Shown here piece after piece: positions 34,348 through 41,952 of a DNA stretch of 42,003 bases (position 1 is its first letter; the number at the start of each line of letters is the position of its first letter). The notes beneath the pieces are model-generated. The model ran no database searches and was not told the origin of the DNA. It saw only the letters and a list, made by a program, of their open reading frames with translations. The position numbers were made by a program, and so were the translations under genes. Source of the DNA: CAZTEB01 sp964612735 (GTDB lineage: Bacteria; Patescibacteriota; Microgenomatia; UBA1400; PJMF01); the NCBI GenBank assembly GCA_964612735.1, contig CAZTEB010000003.1, positions 1-42,003 of the forward strand, given 5' to 3'.

Positions 34348-36186
34348 CTACGGCCCCACTAAGTACTTAGCACTCCAAGGTCGATAGTTAGAGAAGTATT
34401 CGTCTTCGCGCAGTAGGGTGCCGTCTTTGTCGTACACTTTATTTTTAAAGGAAGCTTTGATGCCCGATACCGCCCAGTCAATTTGGCGAGTGACGCCGCT
34501 TGGCAAGCTGGGGTCTACGCCGTATTCAGCTGGGGGAGCTGGGCGGGCATCCCAGGTGGTGTGATCAGTTAGTTCGGTGTATCTACCATCTGACGTACCG
34601 TAGAGCTCAATTTTCATGTACAGATCATCACTGAAGGCTTGAGCGTGAATGAGAATGTGATGATCGGTGTCATTGATGAAGCGCAGGTCGACGTCCCCAG
34701 AGTAGACGGTGGCGTCGATCCCGGGTTTGGAGTTGAGTTCATAGTAGCTGACGCGATAGCTATGTGGTCGTCGTAGGGTAATGTCGACACCGGCATTGAG
34801 GAGCGCCCGAAACAACGTGGTGCTTGCCTGGCAGACACCACCACCATCGCCCAAGATAGTTTTGCCGTCCTTAATGACGTAGGCTGATCGAAAGCCCGTT
34901 AGGCTCGAGACGTCACCAAGTGTTTTATTAAATGAAAACTCTTCTCCTGGTGCCACAATAGTGTTAGTAATTTTATTAGCTGTGTGAGAGACATTGTGGA
35001 TGCGATTGGGGATAGAGTGGTCATACTCGCTGTCACCGAAGCCAATTCGCTCATTGATGCCAAGGTCATTGAGTTCGCTGAGTGGTAGTTCGGGACTAGT
35101 AGTGGCTATGGGTAGTTCAACACTGTGTGTGACTACGACTTCTTCTGAAGATTGGCTTTCAATTTTTTGCATGGTTTCTACGATTTTTAGTGCAGTGGTT
35201 TGAGCATCTAAGCTGCGGCCGTCGGTGTGTGGTGTGAAGGTCTGTACTTGAAGTGTCTCGGGATCATGTTCGAATACTGCGTCTTGAGCTGGGCGGTCGA
35301 CATTAGCCTTCCACTCGGATATAAAGGCCGCAAGCTGCTCTTGATCATAGCCATCAGGTAAAACCAGGAGGCTGAGTAAATCTTGATCGGTGAGACGAAG
35401 CTTAATCTCTGGGTTTTCTGGGGCGATGCTTCGTCCTACGAAGTGTGTTGCTCGCTCTGTCGCCACTCGCATCTCTTCATCACTGAGCACTTTAGAGGTG
35501 GTTTCTGTGGCAGCGGTGATGTCTAAGAAGAGGGGAGGAGTGTCGCTGTCCGGCGCAGGCAAGCTAGGGGTTTCATCTTGATATTGATTAACAGTGACGC
35601 TGTGTAGTTCTGCGAGCACTACGTCTACGGTGTCGTCGACTTGGAGCTCTTGACCGAGTGAGCCAGTGTTTACGATGATACTACTAGCATCACCAGATAT
35701 GCCGAGTTCCACTGATGGTTGTTCACCTGGTATGTCGGTGGCTGCAGCCAGAGCTTCTAGGGCAGCTTGTAGTTGTTTGGGTGATGCTGTAAGCGTGCTT
35801 GAAAGGTGTTGAGTGGTGGTGCTTAGTAGAAATAACTCTCTCGCCCTGTGTAGTGGGCTTCCTAGTCTGCCAACTTCGTACGCTCGAGCTATCGTCTGAG
35901 GATAATCTGGTTGAAATGCAAGTTGGGTGGAAGTTGAGGCAATTTCTGTGTCACCTACGCTAAAGACAATGGTTGTTTCCGGGAGAGAAGGTGCGCTTGG
36001 CTTGAGCTCTTGATTGGCCTGGGCGATGGTGAGTCCACCGACGTGCACGCCGTCTATGGTTACGTTGGGGTAGATTTTGTCGTGATAATACCAAGCAGAG
36101 CTAATCGCCAACATGACGCTCAGCGTCAGAAGAGCTAGGGTGAAGCCTGCTAGCCAGCTGGGGGGTGTTTGGTGTGATTTGCTCAT
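34348..36186 (-). CDS. VanW-domain envelope protein
   Basis: The 612-aa protein has a short cytoplasmic start, one TM (about 12-32), a YoaR/PGBD-like segment (IYPNVTIDGVHVGGLTIAQA) repeated in weaker form, and the VanW domain at about 398-520 (NTIVAPGEEFSFNKTLGDVS; GGGVCQASTTLFRALLNAG; PHSYRVSYYELNSKPGIDAT). A beta tail follows. VanW proteins are found in envelopes of Gram-positive and Patescibacteria organisms; the function is not firmly known, with a link to peptidoglycan. I chose ATG 36186 instead of the longer open frame because the TM segment begins here and TATACT plus the purine-rich AGAAGAAAAG lie upstream. Confidence 0.85.
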   Translation of the reverse strand: MSKSHQTPPSWLAGFTLALLTLSVMLAISSAWYYHDKIYPNVTIDGVHVGGLTIAQANQELKPSAPSLPETTIVFSVGDTEIASTSTQLAFQPDYPQTIARAYEVGRLGSPLHRARELFLLSTTTQHLSSTLTASPKQLQAALEALAAATDIPGEQPSVELGISGDASSIIVNTGSLGQELQVDDTVDVVLAELHSVTVNQYQDETPSLPAPDSDTPPLFLDITAATETTSKVLSDEEMRVATERATHFVGRSIAPENPEIKLRLTDQDLLSLLVLPDGYDQEQLAAFISEWKANVDRPAQDAVFEHDPETLQVQTFTPHTDGRSLDAQTTALKIVETMQKIESQSSEEVVVTHSVELPIATTSPELPLSELNDLGINERIGFGDSEYDHSIPNRIHNVSHTANKITNTIVAPGEEFSFNKTLGDVSSLTGFRSAYVIKDGKTILGDGGGVCQASTTLFRALLNAGVDITLRRPHSYRVSYYELNSKPGIDATVYSGDVDLRFINDTDHHILIHAQAFSDDLYMKIELYGTSDGRYTELTDHTTWDARPAPPAEYGVDPSLPSGVTRQIDWAVSGIKASFKNKVYDKDGTLLREDEYFSNYRPWSAKYLVGP

Positions 36187-36200
36187 CTTTTCTTCTGGTC

Positions 36201-36219
36201 TTATTCTAGTATAGAATAA
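36201..36219. promoter_or_regulatory. Perfect inverted repeat containing divergent -10 boxes
   Basis: TTATTCTAGTATAGAATAA has 8-bp arms and a 3-nt centre. It contains TAGAAT for the plus-strand gene and TATACT/TAGAAT for the minus-strand VanW gene. It may be a symmetrical bidirectional promoter or a repressor site covering both promoters. Confidence 0.45.
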
Positions 36220-36288
36220 CAGCGTTAGTGAAACACTTTCTACTCGCAGAAGTTGTCTAAGGCAGCGCTGTGTAAGTGGTTTGTCTAT

Positions 36289-38073
36289 ATGCCTGATACA
36301 CAACTGCCTAAACCTCAACAGCCTCCTCAAGCTGGGTCGTCAACTCCACCGCCTTCCTTGCGGCAGTCATCTCCAGCTTTGGCAACTGCTAAGCCGGCGG
36401 CTCCTCCTGCGCCAGCTGGTGCTCCACAGCCCAAGCAAGCTACACTAGCTCAGTCATCAGCAGCGCCACGACCGCTTGGTGCTCCTCCGGCTGGTTCGAC
36501 ACCCCCGTCGCCAATTCCTAAGGCCGCCGCTGCTCCGCCATCTCCGTCACCTGCTCCACCAGCTCAAAACTCCGCTCCCCAGCAGCCTGCAGTCTCCGCT
36601 AAGCCGCAAGGTAGTGGAAACACTGCTGCTCCACAGCAGCCCAAGACCAACTCTGGATCTGGTTCCAGCGCTAAGCCAGAGTCACCGAATATTACTAAGC
36701 CAGGTGCTAAGCAACCATTATTTGCCAGAGTTCGCCAGTCGCCGTTCAAGTTCTTGCCGTTTATTCTTGGTGGCTTGGCCGTGGTCGGCTTGGTGGCGTT
36801 TTTGATATATCGGTTTGTGTTTGCGGGCTCAGGAACATCCACAACCACTCCCACGTCATCTACTAGTACTAGGACTACGGTGCCCGCCCAGCAAACTACC
36901 ATCACCTATTGGGGTTTATGGGAGCCAACTGAGGTGTTGGCGAGTGTCATTCAAGACTTTGAGCGAGCCAATCCAACTATTAAGGTTCAGTATCAGAAGC
37001 AAAATCACGTTGAGTATCGCGAGCGACTGCAGACGGCTATCGCTAGCGGTCAGGGTCCAGACGCATTTCGATTTCATGCTTCTTGGACACCGATGCTCAA
37101 AAATGAGCTAGCTCCAATGCCCAACTCAGTGATGAGTGTTAGTCAGTATCAGCAGACTTTCTATCCAGTAGCTGCGGCACAACTTCAAAACAACGGTCAA
37201 ATAGTGGGTGTTCCGCTGATGTACGATGGCTTGGAGCTGTACTATAACAAGCAAGCTCTTCAGGCAGCAGGTGCGCAGCCACCGACTACTTGGGCAGAAG
37301 TTAAGACTTTGGCTACCACCCTCACTATCCGTGCTGATGGGGGTATTGAGCGGGCTGGTATGGCAATCGGCAATGCTTCTAATGTGGAGCATTTCTCTGA
37401 CATCATCGGTTTGCTCATGCTTCAAAATGGTGCTGATCTCACCAACCCAACCTCACAAGCCGCGACTGAAGCGCTTGAGTTTTACACCAACTTTGCTACC
37501 AAAGATAAGGTGTGGGACGAGACGTTGCCATCATCAACCGTGGCATTTGCTCGTGGCGATGTGGCGATGATGTTGGCTCCAAGTTGGCGAGCGCATGAAA
37601 TACAGGCGTCTAACCCCAATCTCGATTTTGGTATTGTGGCTGCTCCCAAACTAGGTGCTCAACCAGTTGCTTGGGCGACGTACTGGGCAGAGGGCGTTAG
37701 TAGTAAAAGCTCGAATAAAGATGCCGCTTGGCAGCTGCTGAAGTTTCTAAGCAGCGCCGATGTAATGAAGCAGCTCTATAGCGCCCAGTCTCAAACGCGC
37801 GCCTTTGGTGAGCCGTACAGCAGAGTTGACTTAGCTAATGAGCTGGCCGGCGATCCACTTGTCTCACCGTATCTAGAGACGGCTCCAGCTGCTCAGGGTT
37901 GGCACTTGAGTTCATATACGCACGACAATGGCATTAATGATCTACTTATTCGGTACTATCGTGATGCAGTTAACGCAGTAGTTGGTGGTAAGTCTGCCGA
38001 AGAAGCCATGGCAACTGTGGCGCAGGGGACAACGCAGGTGCTGCGTCAGTATGGCGTGACGACTGCTCGTTAG
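36289..38073 (+). CDS. Membrane-anchored extracellular solute-binding protein (family 1-like)
   Basis: The 594-aa protein begins with a Pro/Ala/Gln-rich disordered region (about 1-145) and a TM helix (about 153-178, FLPFILGGLAVVGLVAFLIY). A sugar-type ABC solute-binding domain runs from about 204: TITYWGLWEPTEVLASVIQD, FERANPTIKVQYQKQNHVEY, GQGPDAFRFHASW, and AWATYWAEGVSSKSSNKDAA. There is no lipobox Cys; anchoring is by the TM, so the Pro-rich part should be inside. No ABC permease or ATPase gene is near. I chose ATG 36289 over TTG 36253. The -10 TAGAAT at 36212-36217 would give a leader of about 65 nt. It may bind a carbohydrate for a transporter encoded elsewhere or act as a receptor. Confidence 0.82.
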   Translation: MPDTQLPKPQQPPQAGSSTPPPSLRQSSPALATAKPAAPPAPAGAPQPKQATLAQSSAAPRPLGAPPAGSTPPSPIPKAAAAPPSPSPAPPAQNSAPQQPAVSAKPQGSGNTAAPQQPKTNSGSGSSAKPESPNITKPGAKQPLFARVRQSPFKFLPFILGGLAVVGLVAFLIYRFVFAGSGTSTTTPTSSTSTRTTVPAQQTTITYWGLWEPTEVLASVIQDFERANPTIKVQYQKQNHVEYRERLQTAIASGQGPDAFRFHASWTPMLKNELAPMPNSVMSVSQYQQTFYPVAAAQLQNNGQIVGVPLMYDGLELYYNKQALQAAGAQPPTTWAEVKTLATTLTIRADGGIERAGMAIGNASNVEHFSDIIGLLMLQNGADLTNPTSQAATEALEFYTNFATKDKVWDETLPSSTVAFARGDVAMMLAPSWRAHEIQASNPNLDFGIVAAPKLGAQPVAWATYWAEGVSSKSSNKDAAWQLLKFLSSADVMKQLYSAQSQTRAFGEPYSRVDLANELAGDPLVSPYLETAPAAQGWHLSSYTHDNGINDLLIRYYRDAVNAVVGGKSAEEAMATVAQGTTQVLRQYGVTTAR

Positions 38074-38127
38074 TTGCTCAGAATTCTTTCATTAGCTCAA
38101 ACACCCGTTACGGTATATAGTTGCCTC

Positions 38128-39195
38128 ATGGCTTTTCAAGTGCACACCCAAGATAGCTCGAGTGACGAGTCGCTTTTAGAAGCTCGAGTGTTGGCGACAC
38201 TGGCGTACTCTTCACAGTTTCAATCACCGCTGACCGCTCGCGAGGTTTGGTTGCGACTTCCTGGCTTGAGCGTCACTTCACAGCAGGTTGAAGAAATACT
38301 TAACCATTTGGTTAAATGTGGGTTGTGTTCTAAAGTTGGGAGCTTGTTTCAATTGGTGGGGGACAACGTTGTTGACATTCACCTAGAGCGTCAGAAAGAA
38401 GCCTCCAGTAAGCAAGCATCAGTAATATTGTTGGTTAGTATTGCGCGACATCTTCCTTGGGTGAAGGCTGTGGCGGTGACTGGCTCATTAGCTTTGGGTG
38501 CTGTTGATGCCGATGATGACATTGACGTGATGGTGGTGGCGTCGTTCAGAAGGTTGTGGTTGACTCGACTGGTGCTACTGATGTTTAGCAGTATGTTTGG
38601 CAGGCGTCGGTCGTGGCGAGCTGATGCCGTAGCGCTTGGTAAACGTGGTGAGTCGGTACATGGCGAGGTTGCAGATACTTGGTGTTTTAATCTTTGGCTT
38701 GATGAGGCATCCTTGGCAGTACCGGTCGCCAGCCGGTCGCTTTACACGGCATATGAGGTGTGTCAGGCGCGCTTTGTGTTTGATCGTGGTGGAGTTGAGC
38801 GAGCATTTCTTGAGTCGAATGCTTGGACACAGCGTTGGTTGCCACAGTACTGGCGCGAGAGACATCGGTTAGCTTTGGGTAAGAAAACGGCTGTGGAGCA
38901 AGATGATGATGCTCTGCCAGCCACCTTGCTTGATGATGAGCTTGAGTGGCAAGATGCGGTGGATCTAACCGGCTTGTTGCTACGTTGGCCGTGGTGGCTG
39001 CTTGAGTTAGCGTGGGAGCCAGTTGGCGATCTGCTGGATTGGTTTGCCTATCGATTGCAACTGCTGTACATGCGCAGGCACATGACGACCGAGGTGGTGT
39101 CACGATGCGCAGCCTTTTTTCATCCGCGCGACACTCGTGGTGAGATTATGCGTCGATGGTTGAGTCGGTTGGAAATGTTGGTGGAAGGGCGGTGA
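38128..39195 (+). CDS. Winged-helix and nucleotidyltransferase-domain protein
   Basis: The 355-aa protein starts with a winged-helix-like region (about 15-90, LTAREVWLRLPGLSVTSQQV) followed by a Pol beta-type nucleotidyltransferase motif at about 117-140: VTGSLALGAVDADDDIDVMV, that is the GS motif with a DxD metal pair. The rest is Trp- and Arg-rich and helical. It might transfer a nucleotide to a small molecule or protein; the antidote or toxin roles known for some members cannot be judged here. ATG 38128 is chosen because TATAGT (38116-38121) lies exactly 6 nt upstream. The 3' end overlaps the convergent 126-aa gene by 50 bp. Confidence 0.7.
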   Translation: MAFQVHTQDSSSDESLLEARVLATLAYSSQFQSPLTAREVWLRLPGLSVTSQQVEEILNHLVKCGLCSKVGSLFQLVGDNVVDIHLERQKEASSKQASVILLVSIARHLPWVKAVAVTGSLALGAVDADDDIDVMVVASFRRLWLTRLVLLMFSSMFGRRRSWRADAVALGKRGESVHGEVADTWCFNLWLDEASLAVPVASRSLYTAYEVCQARFVFDRGGVERAFLESNAWTQRWLPQYWRERHRLALGKKTAVEQDDDALPATLLDDELEWQDAVDLTGLLLRWPWWLLELAWEPVGDLLDWFAYRLQLLYMRRHMTTEVVSRCAAFFHPRDTRGEIMRRWLSRLEMLVEGR

Positions 39196-39526
39196 GAGCT
39201 TCGGCCAAAGCATGTCTGAAGTCACTTGTAGTTATGATGTCTGGTTTAGCGACAGGCTTCTGACTGATGCAAGTTAGCTTTTCTAGATCTATGGAGTAAA
39301 CAAGAAGTCTGGCAACATCGAGCATAGTAATATGCTCGTGCGACGCTAGGAATGCTGCTAATGCGACTTCTACATCTGTAGGTTGAGTAGCTTGACTCAA
39401 GAGTAGAGCCAATAGGCGTTCTGTTTGTCTCTCATCAGCTTCTGGATTGCGAAGTAGGGTGGGGTGACCAAGCACTACTTCCTCTGCCCATCTGACTATT
39501 TTTCCGTTAGCTACTATGCTCTCCAT
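39146..39526 (-). CDS. Hypothetical protein (126 aa)
   Basis: No family is recognised. The protein is helical and Ala/Leu/Thr-rich (TERLLALLLSQATQPTDVEV; HITMLDVARLLVYSIDLEKL) without TM or signal peptide. Start ATG 39526 follows the Shine-Dalgarno AGGAAGG and an extended -10 TGA-TATATT (hexamer 39550-39555). Its last 50 bp overlap the end of the nucleotidyltransferase gene. It is divergent from the cytidylyltransferase-like gene. Confidence 0.5.
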   Translation of the reverse strand: MESIVANGKIVRWAEEVVLGHPTLLRNPEADERQTERLLALLLSQATQPTDVEVALAAFLASHEHITMLDVARLLVYSIDLEKLTCISQKPVAKPDIITTSDFRHALAEALTALPPTFPTDSTIDA

Positions 39527-39570
39527 GCAACCTTCCTAGTTGAGAAGGAAATATATCACAGATGTGTAGT

Positions 39571-39599
39571 TTGTGCTGGTGGCTGGACTGCGATACACT
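39571..39599 (+). promoter_or_regulatory. Promoter of the cytidylyltransferase-like gene (leaderless)
   Basis: TTGTGC (39571-39576), a 17-nt spacer and TACACT (39594-39599) are followed by 6 nt and ATG 39606. This supports the ATG rather than the in-frame GTG at 39573, which lies inside the promoter. Confidence 0.55.
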
Positions 39600-39605
39600 T
39601 CAGGA

Positions 39606-40133
39606 ATGCCGGAAGACTTTCAGCTTAATCAAGAGGTGGCGGGTGTGTTGGATGCTGCTCGTGAGGTGGATGATGTCGTCGTCTTGGTGACGGGCGTGTT
39701 TGACATCTTGCACGACGAGCACAGACTCTTTTTGGAGAAAGCCAAAGCAGCTGGTGACGTGCTGGTTGTTGGTTTGGAGTCTGACGTACGAGTGAGGCAG
39801 CTCAAGGGTGAGGGGCGCCCAATTCATTCAGAGCACCAGCGTCTTGAACAAATTAGTCAGCTTGAGAGTGTCGATGTTGTGTTTGTGTTACCGGAGCAGT
39901 TTTCGCGCCCGGAAGATCACAAGAAGCTGATTTACATTATTAAGCCAAGTGTTCTGGCCGTGTCTTCACACTCGCCACACCTTGATAAAAAAAGAGCGAT
40001 TTTGGCAGAAGTGGGAGGAGAAGTTAGAGTAGTGCATCAACACAATCCTGAGGTGTCGACGACTAAGTTGCTTGAGGAAAGAAAAGAGATAGCTTCAAGG
40101 TTTTCTAACCTGTCAACTCCTGGGGTAAGTTGA
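39606..40133 (+). CDS. Cytidylyltransferase-fold protein (RfaE/HldE C-domain-like) with altered HxGH motif
   Basis: The 175-aa protein has the nucleotidyltransferase fold of ADP-heptose synthase-like enzymes: VTGVFDILHDEHRLFLEKAK, VLVVGLESDVRVRQLKGEGR, the segment VDVVFVLPE and a STTKLLEE-like end. The HxGH signature reads HDEH, so the Gly that packs on the nucleotide is Glu. The family activates sugar phosphates or similar substrates with CTP or ATP; with this change the activity is uncertain. ATG 39606 is supported by a leaderless promoter. The tRNA-Cys gene lies after it on the other strand. Confidence 0.75.
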   Translation: MPEDFQLNQEVAGVLDAAREVDDVVVLVTGVFDILHDEHRLFLEKAKAAGDVLVVGLESDVRVRQLKGEGRPIHSEHQRLEQISQLESVDVVFVLPEQFSRPEDHKKLIYIIKPSVLAVSSHSPHLDKKRAILAEVGGEVRVVHQHNPEVSTTKLLEERKEIASRFSNLSTPGVS

Positions 40134-40162
40134 AATTGAGTTTGTAGATACGAGGAAGTTTG

Positions 40163-40237
40163 AGGCACGGATGGGATTCGAACCCACGAATCGAAGGTTT
40201 TGCAGACCTCGCCATTAGACCACTTTGGTACCGTGCC
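40163..40237 (-). tRNA. tRNA-Cys (GCA)
   Basis: The acceptor stem is GGCACGG/CCGTGCC, the anticodon loop is CTGCAAA (anticodon GCA) and the T arm includes GGTTCGAATCC. The discriminator is U, as expected for tRNA-Cys, and CCA is not encoded. A TATACT box (40248-40253) ends 10 nt before the mature 5' end, so the precursor has a very short 5' leader. Confidence 0.95.
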
Positions 40238-40356
40238 TAGGGTAGATAGTATACAATGAGTTATGCGATCAGTGGATAGTTGAGAAGAGTAGAGAGATCG
40301 TCGTTGATGTTGTGGGCAACTTACACTAGCCACTTTTCACTTTTAACTCAACGTAT

Positions 40357-41079
40357 ATGAAATTAGTCTTTCGCCAACCCACTCTCGAATTTCCATACAG
40401 CTACACCTTTCCAGGACAAGCTTCTGACGAAGTGATTCTGTACGCTACTCGCGCAAATAAAGTCGTACTCTGGGCACAGCGCGCGGGACTGGTGACGACG
40501 TCCATAGTGATCGTTATGGTTGGCTGGTGGTTGGCATCGCTGCTAACTTCTTTTTCTGGTGGTTTAGTTAACGCCACCGTTGGCAGCTTTATCCAGTTTG
40601 GAGCACTAGTATTCGCGTTGGGGTTTTTAGCATTTGGTTGGTGGTGGGCGACTACCTTGTGGCGCAAGAGCGTTTGTTTCGTAACCACCAAACGACTGAC
40701 TAAATTCATCGCCACTACGCCGTTTAATCGTCACAATCTTTCCTTGCCACTTGATATGATCGTAGACACCGGCTCGTATACCAAAGGTTTGCTTCAAGCA
40801 CTATTTCAACTGGGGACATTCACGGCTCGCAGCGCGGCAGCCAGCTCAGGCATTGCTACGGACGAAGACGTTAGCGGTGGTGGCCAGCGACTGAATCGCA
40901 AGTACTTCTACATCGAAAACGTCCGAGTGGCTGAGGACTTGCAGCACTATATAGCTAAGTTACTCGACGCTAAGAAAAACCACCCTGATCACTTGAATAC
41001 CTTTCGTCCTTTTATCCCACACCTCAAAGGCGACGCTCGCAAGCAGTTTATGCAGCAGTATCCTGAGTATTGGAGCTGA
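40357..41079 (+). CDS. PH-domain (bPH2/YdbS-like) membrane protein
   Basis: The 240-aa protein has a short N-terminal segment and two TM helices (about 44-63 and 72-97, TTSIVIVMVGWWLASLLTSF; FGALVFALGFLAFGWWWATT). A bacterial PH-like domain follows (SVCFVTTKRLTKFIATTPFN; LPLDMIVDTGSYTKGLLQAL; FGTFTAR-like strand). A charged tail follows (about 190-240). Similar proteins are common in Patescibacteria; the function is not known. The stop TGA overlaps the next ATG by one base, so the two genes are translationally coupled. Confidence 0.72.
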   Translation: MKLVFRQPTLEFPYSYTFPGQASDEVILYATRANKVVLWAQRAGLVTTSIVIVMVGWWLASLLTSFSGGLVNATVGSFIQFGALVFALGFLAFGWWWATTLWRKSVCFVTTKRLTKFIATTPFNRHNLSLPLDMIVDTGSYTKGLLQALFQLGTFTARSAAASSGIATDEDVSGGGQRLNRKYFYIENVRVAEDLQHYIAKLLDAKKNHPDHLNTFRPFIPHLKGDARKQFMQQYPEYWS

Positions 41080-41804
41080 TGATGATCGACAAACTTTACT
41101 CCCCTTCTAATCGGACTGCAGAAAGCAGATTTAAAGATAGCGTCAAAGCTCTGGGAAGTCATTGGAATTGGGATGACTTCAAAAGAGTGATGGTCAACTT
41201 GACCTTACTAAATATTAACTTGCCAGGAGAAACCAGGCCAGAAAGTCTTCATCTCCAGGGATTCAGGCCAAAGTTAGACAAACTTTCTCTTGAAGCAGAG
41301 CAGCGAGGTGTGGAAATAGCGCGAGCGGGGTTTGTAGACTCCCAAAGAAAAACCCTTATTTTTGGTAAAACTACGGCTGGTAATAGTCACTCAGTTACAC
41401 TAAATGTAGATCCAGAGCCTGGAAGAGAACGTTTTCAAGCTCCTGTATTAAGCATGCATGTTCATCCAGAAAGCCCTGGTTTTAGCGGACAAGACTTTCT
41501 TCACTTATTGGGCTCTAGTTCTATGAAATCTATGTTTATGCTTTTAGGAAATACGGATTTTATTGTAATGAAGACAACTTTTACGCCAGACTTGTTGTCT
41601 GTTGATGACATCAACCATAGGCTGAATCACTTGTTGAAAGAATGTAGGCTTGACTCTAGTGGAGAAACTGGTGGTCTGGGCTCATTTCTCATTAAACTGG
41701 TAAGGTTTAACAAACTTGTTTGTTTAGAATATGGGCTTACTATGTATGTCGCTGGGAAATCAGACAAAGATCTGGCAAAAAGAGTAGATGTAACACACTT
41801 CTAA
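41079..41804 (+). CDS. Unknown protein with a JAMM-like His-x-His...Ser-x-x-Asp motif
   Basis: The 241-aa protein has no clear family. Its notable feature is MHVHPESPGFSGQDFLHLL (about 126-144), which resembles the JAB1/MPN (JAMM) zinc motif HxH-x7-S-x2-D, but with six residues instead of seven between the HxH and Ser. Preceding strands (KTLIFGKTTAGNSHSVTLNV) and a following strand (FIVMKTTF) would fit the fold. A catalytic Glu upstream is not certain. The N-terminus is helical; the C-terminal about 50 residues are hydrophobic and basic. The coding sequence is more AT-rich than most of the window. ATG 41079 overlaps the previous stop (TGATG). Confidence 0.45.
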   Translation: MMIDKLYSPSNRTAESRFKDSVKALGSHWNWDDFKRVMVNLTLLNINLPGETRPESLHLQGFRPKLDKLSLEAEQRGVEIARAGFVDSQRKTLIFGKTTAGNSHSVTLNVDPEPGRERFQAPVLSMHVHPESPGFSGQDFLHLLGSSSMKSMFMLLGNTDFIVMKTTFTPDLLSVDDINHRLNHLLKECRLDSSGETGGLGSFLIKLVRFNKLVCLEYGLTMYVAGKSDKDLAKRVDVTHF

Positions 41805-41822
41805 GCTCTTGTCTGAATCCGC

Positions 41823-41851
41823 TTGACCCTCGGCGCAATCTATCCTATAAT
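41823..41851 (+). promoter_or_regulatory. Near-consensus sigma-70-type promoter
   Basis: TTGACC (41823-41828), a 17-nt spacer and TATAAT (41846-41851) form one of the two best promoters in the window. It starts a transcript running out of the window on the plus strand. No ATG, GTG or TTG lies at the leaderless distance. Confidence 0.75.
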
Positions 41852-41952
41852 CACCTTTCTGTTCGGGAAAACAGATTTCACATTTACGCGACATTCTAGA
41901 GTACTTACTCGAGAATCCCTCCGACATACAGCAGATTAAAGAAGGACTGTGG

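Noticed and set aside
39143..41081. Possible use of the TGA-glycine code of Gracilibacteria/SR1
   Set aside because: TGA ends several genes at plausible positions (39195, 40133, 41079) and no gene needs TGA read-through.
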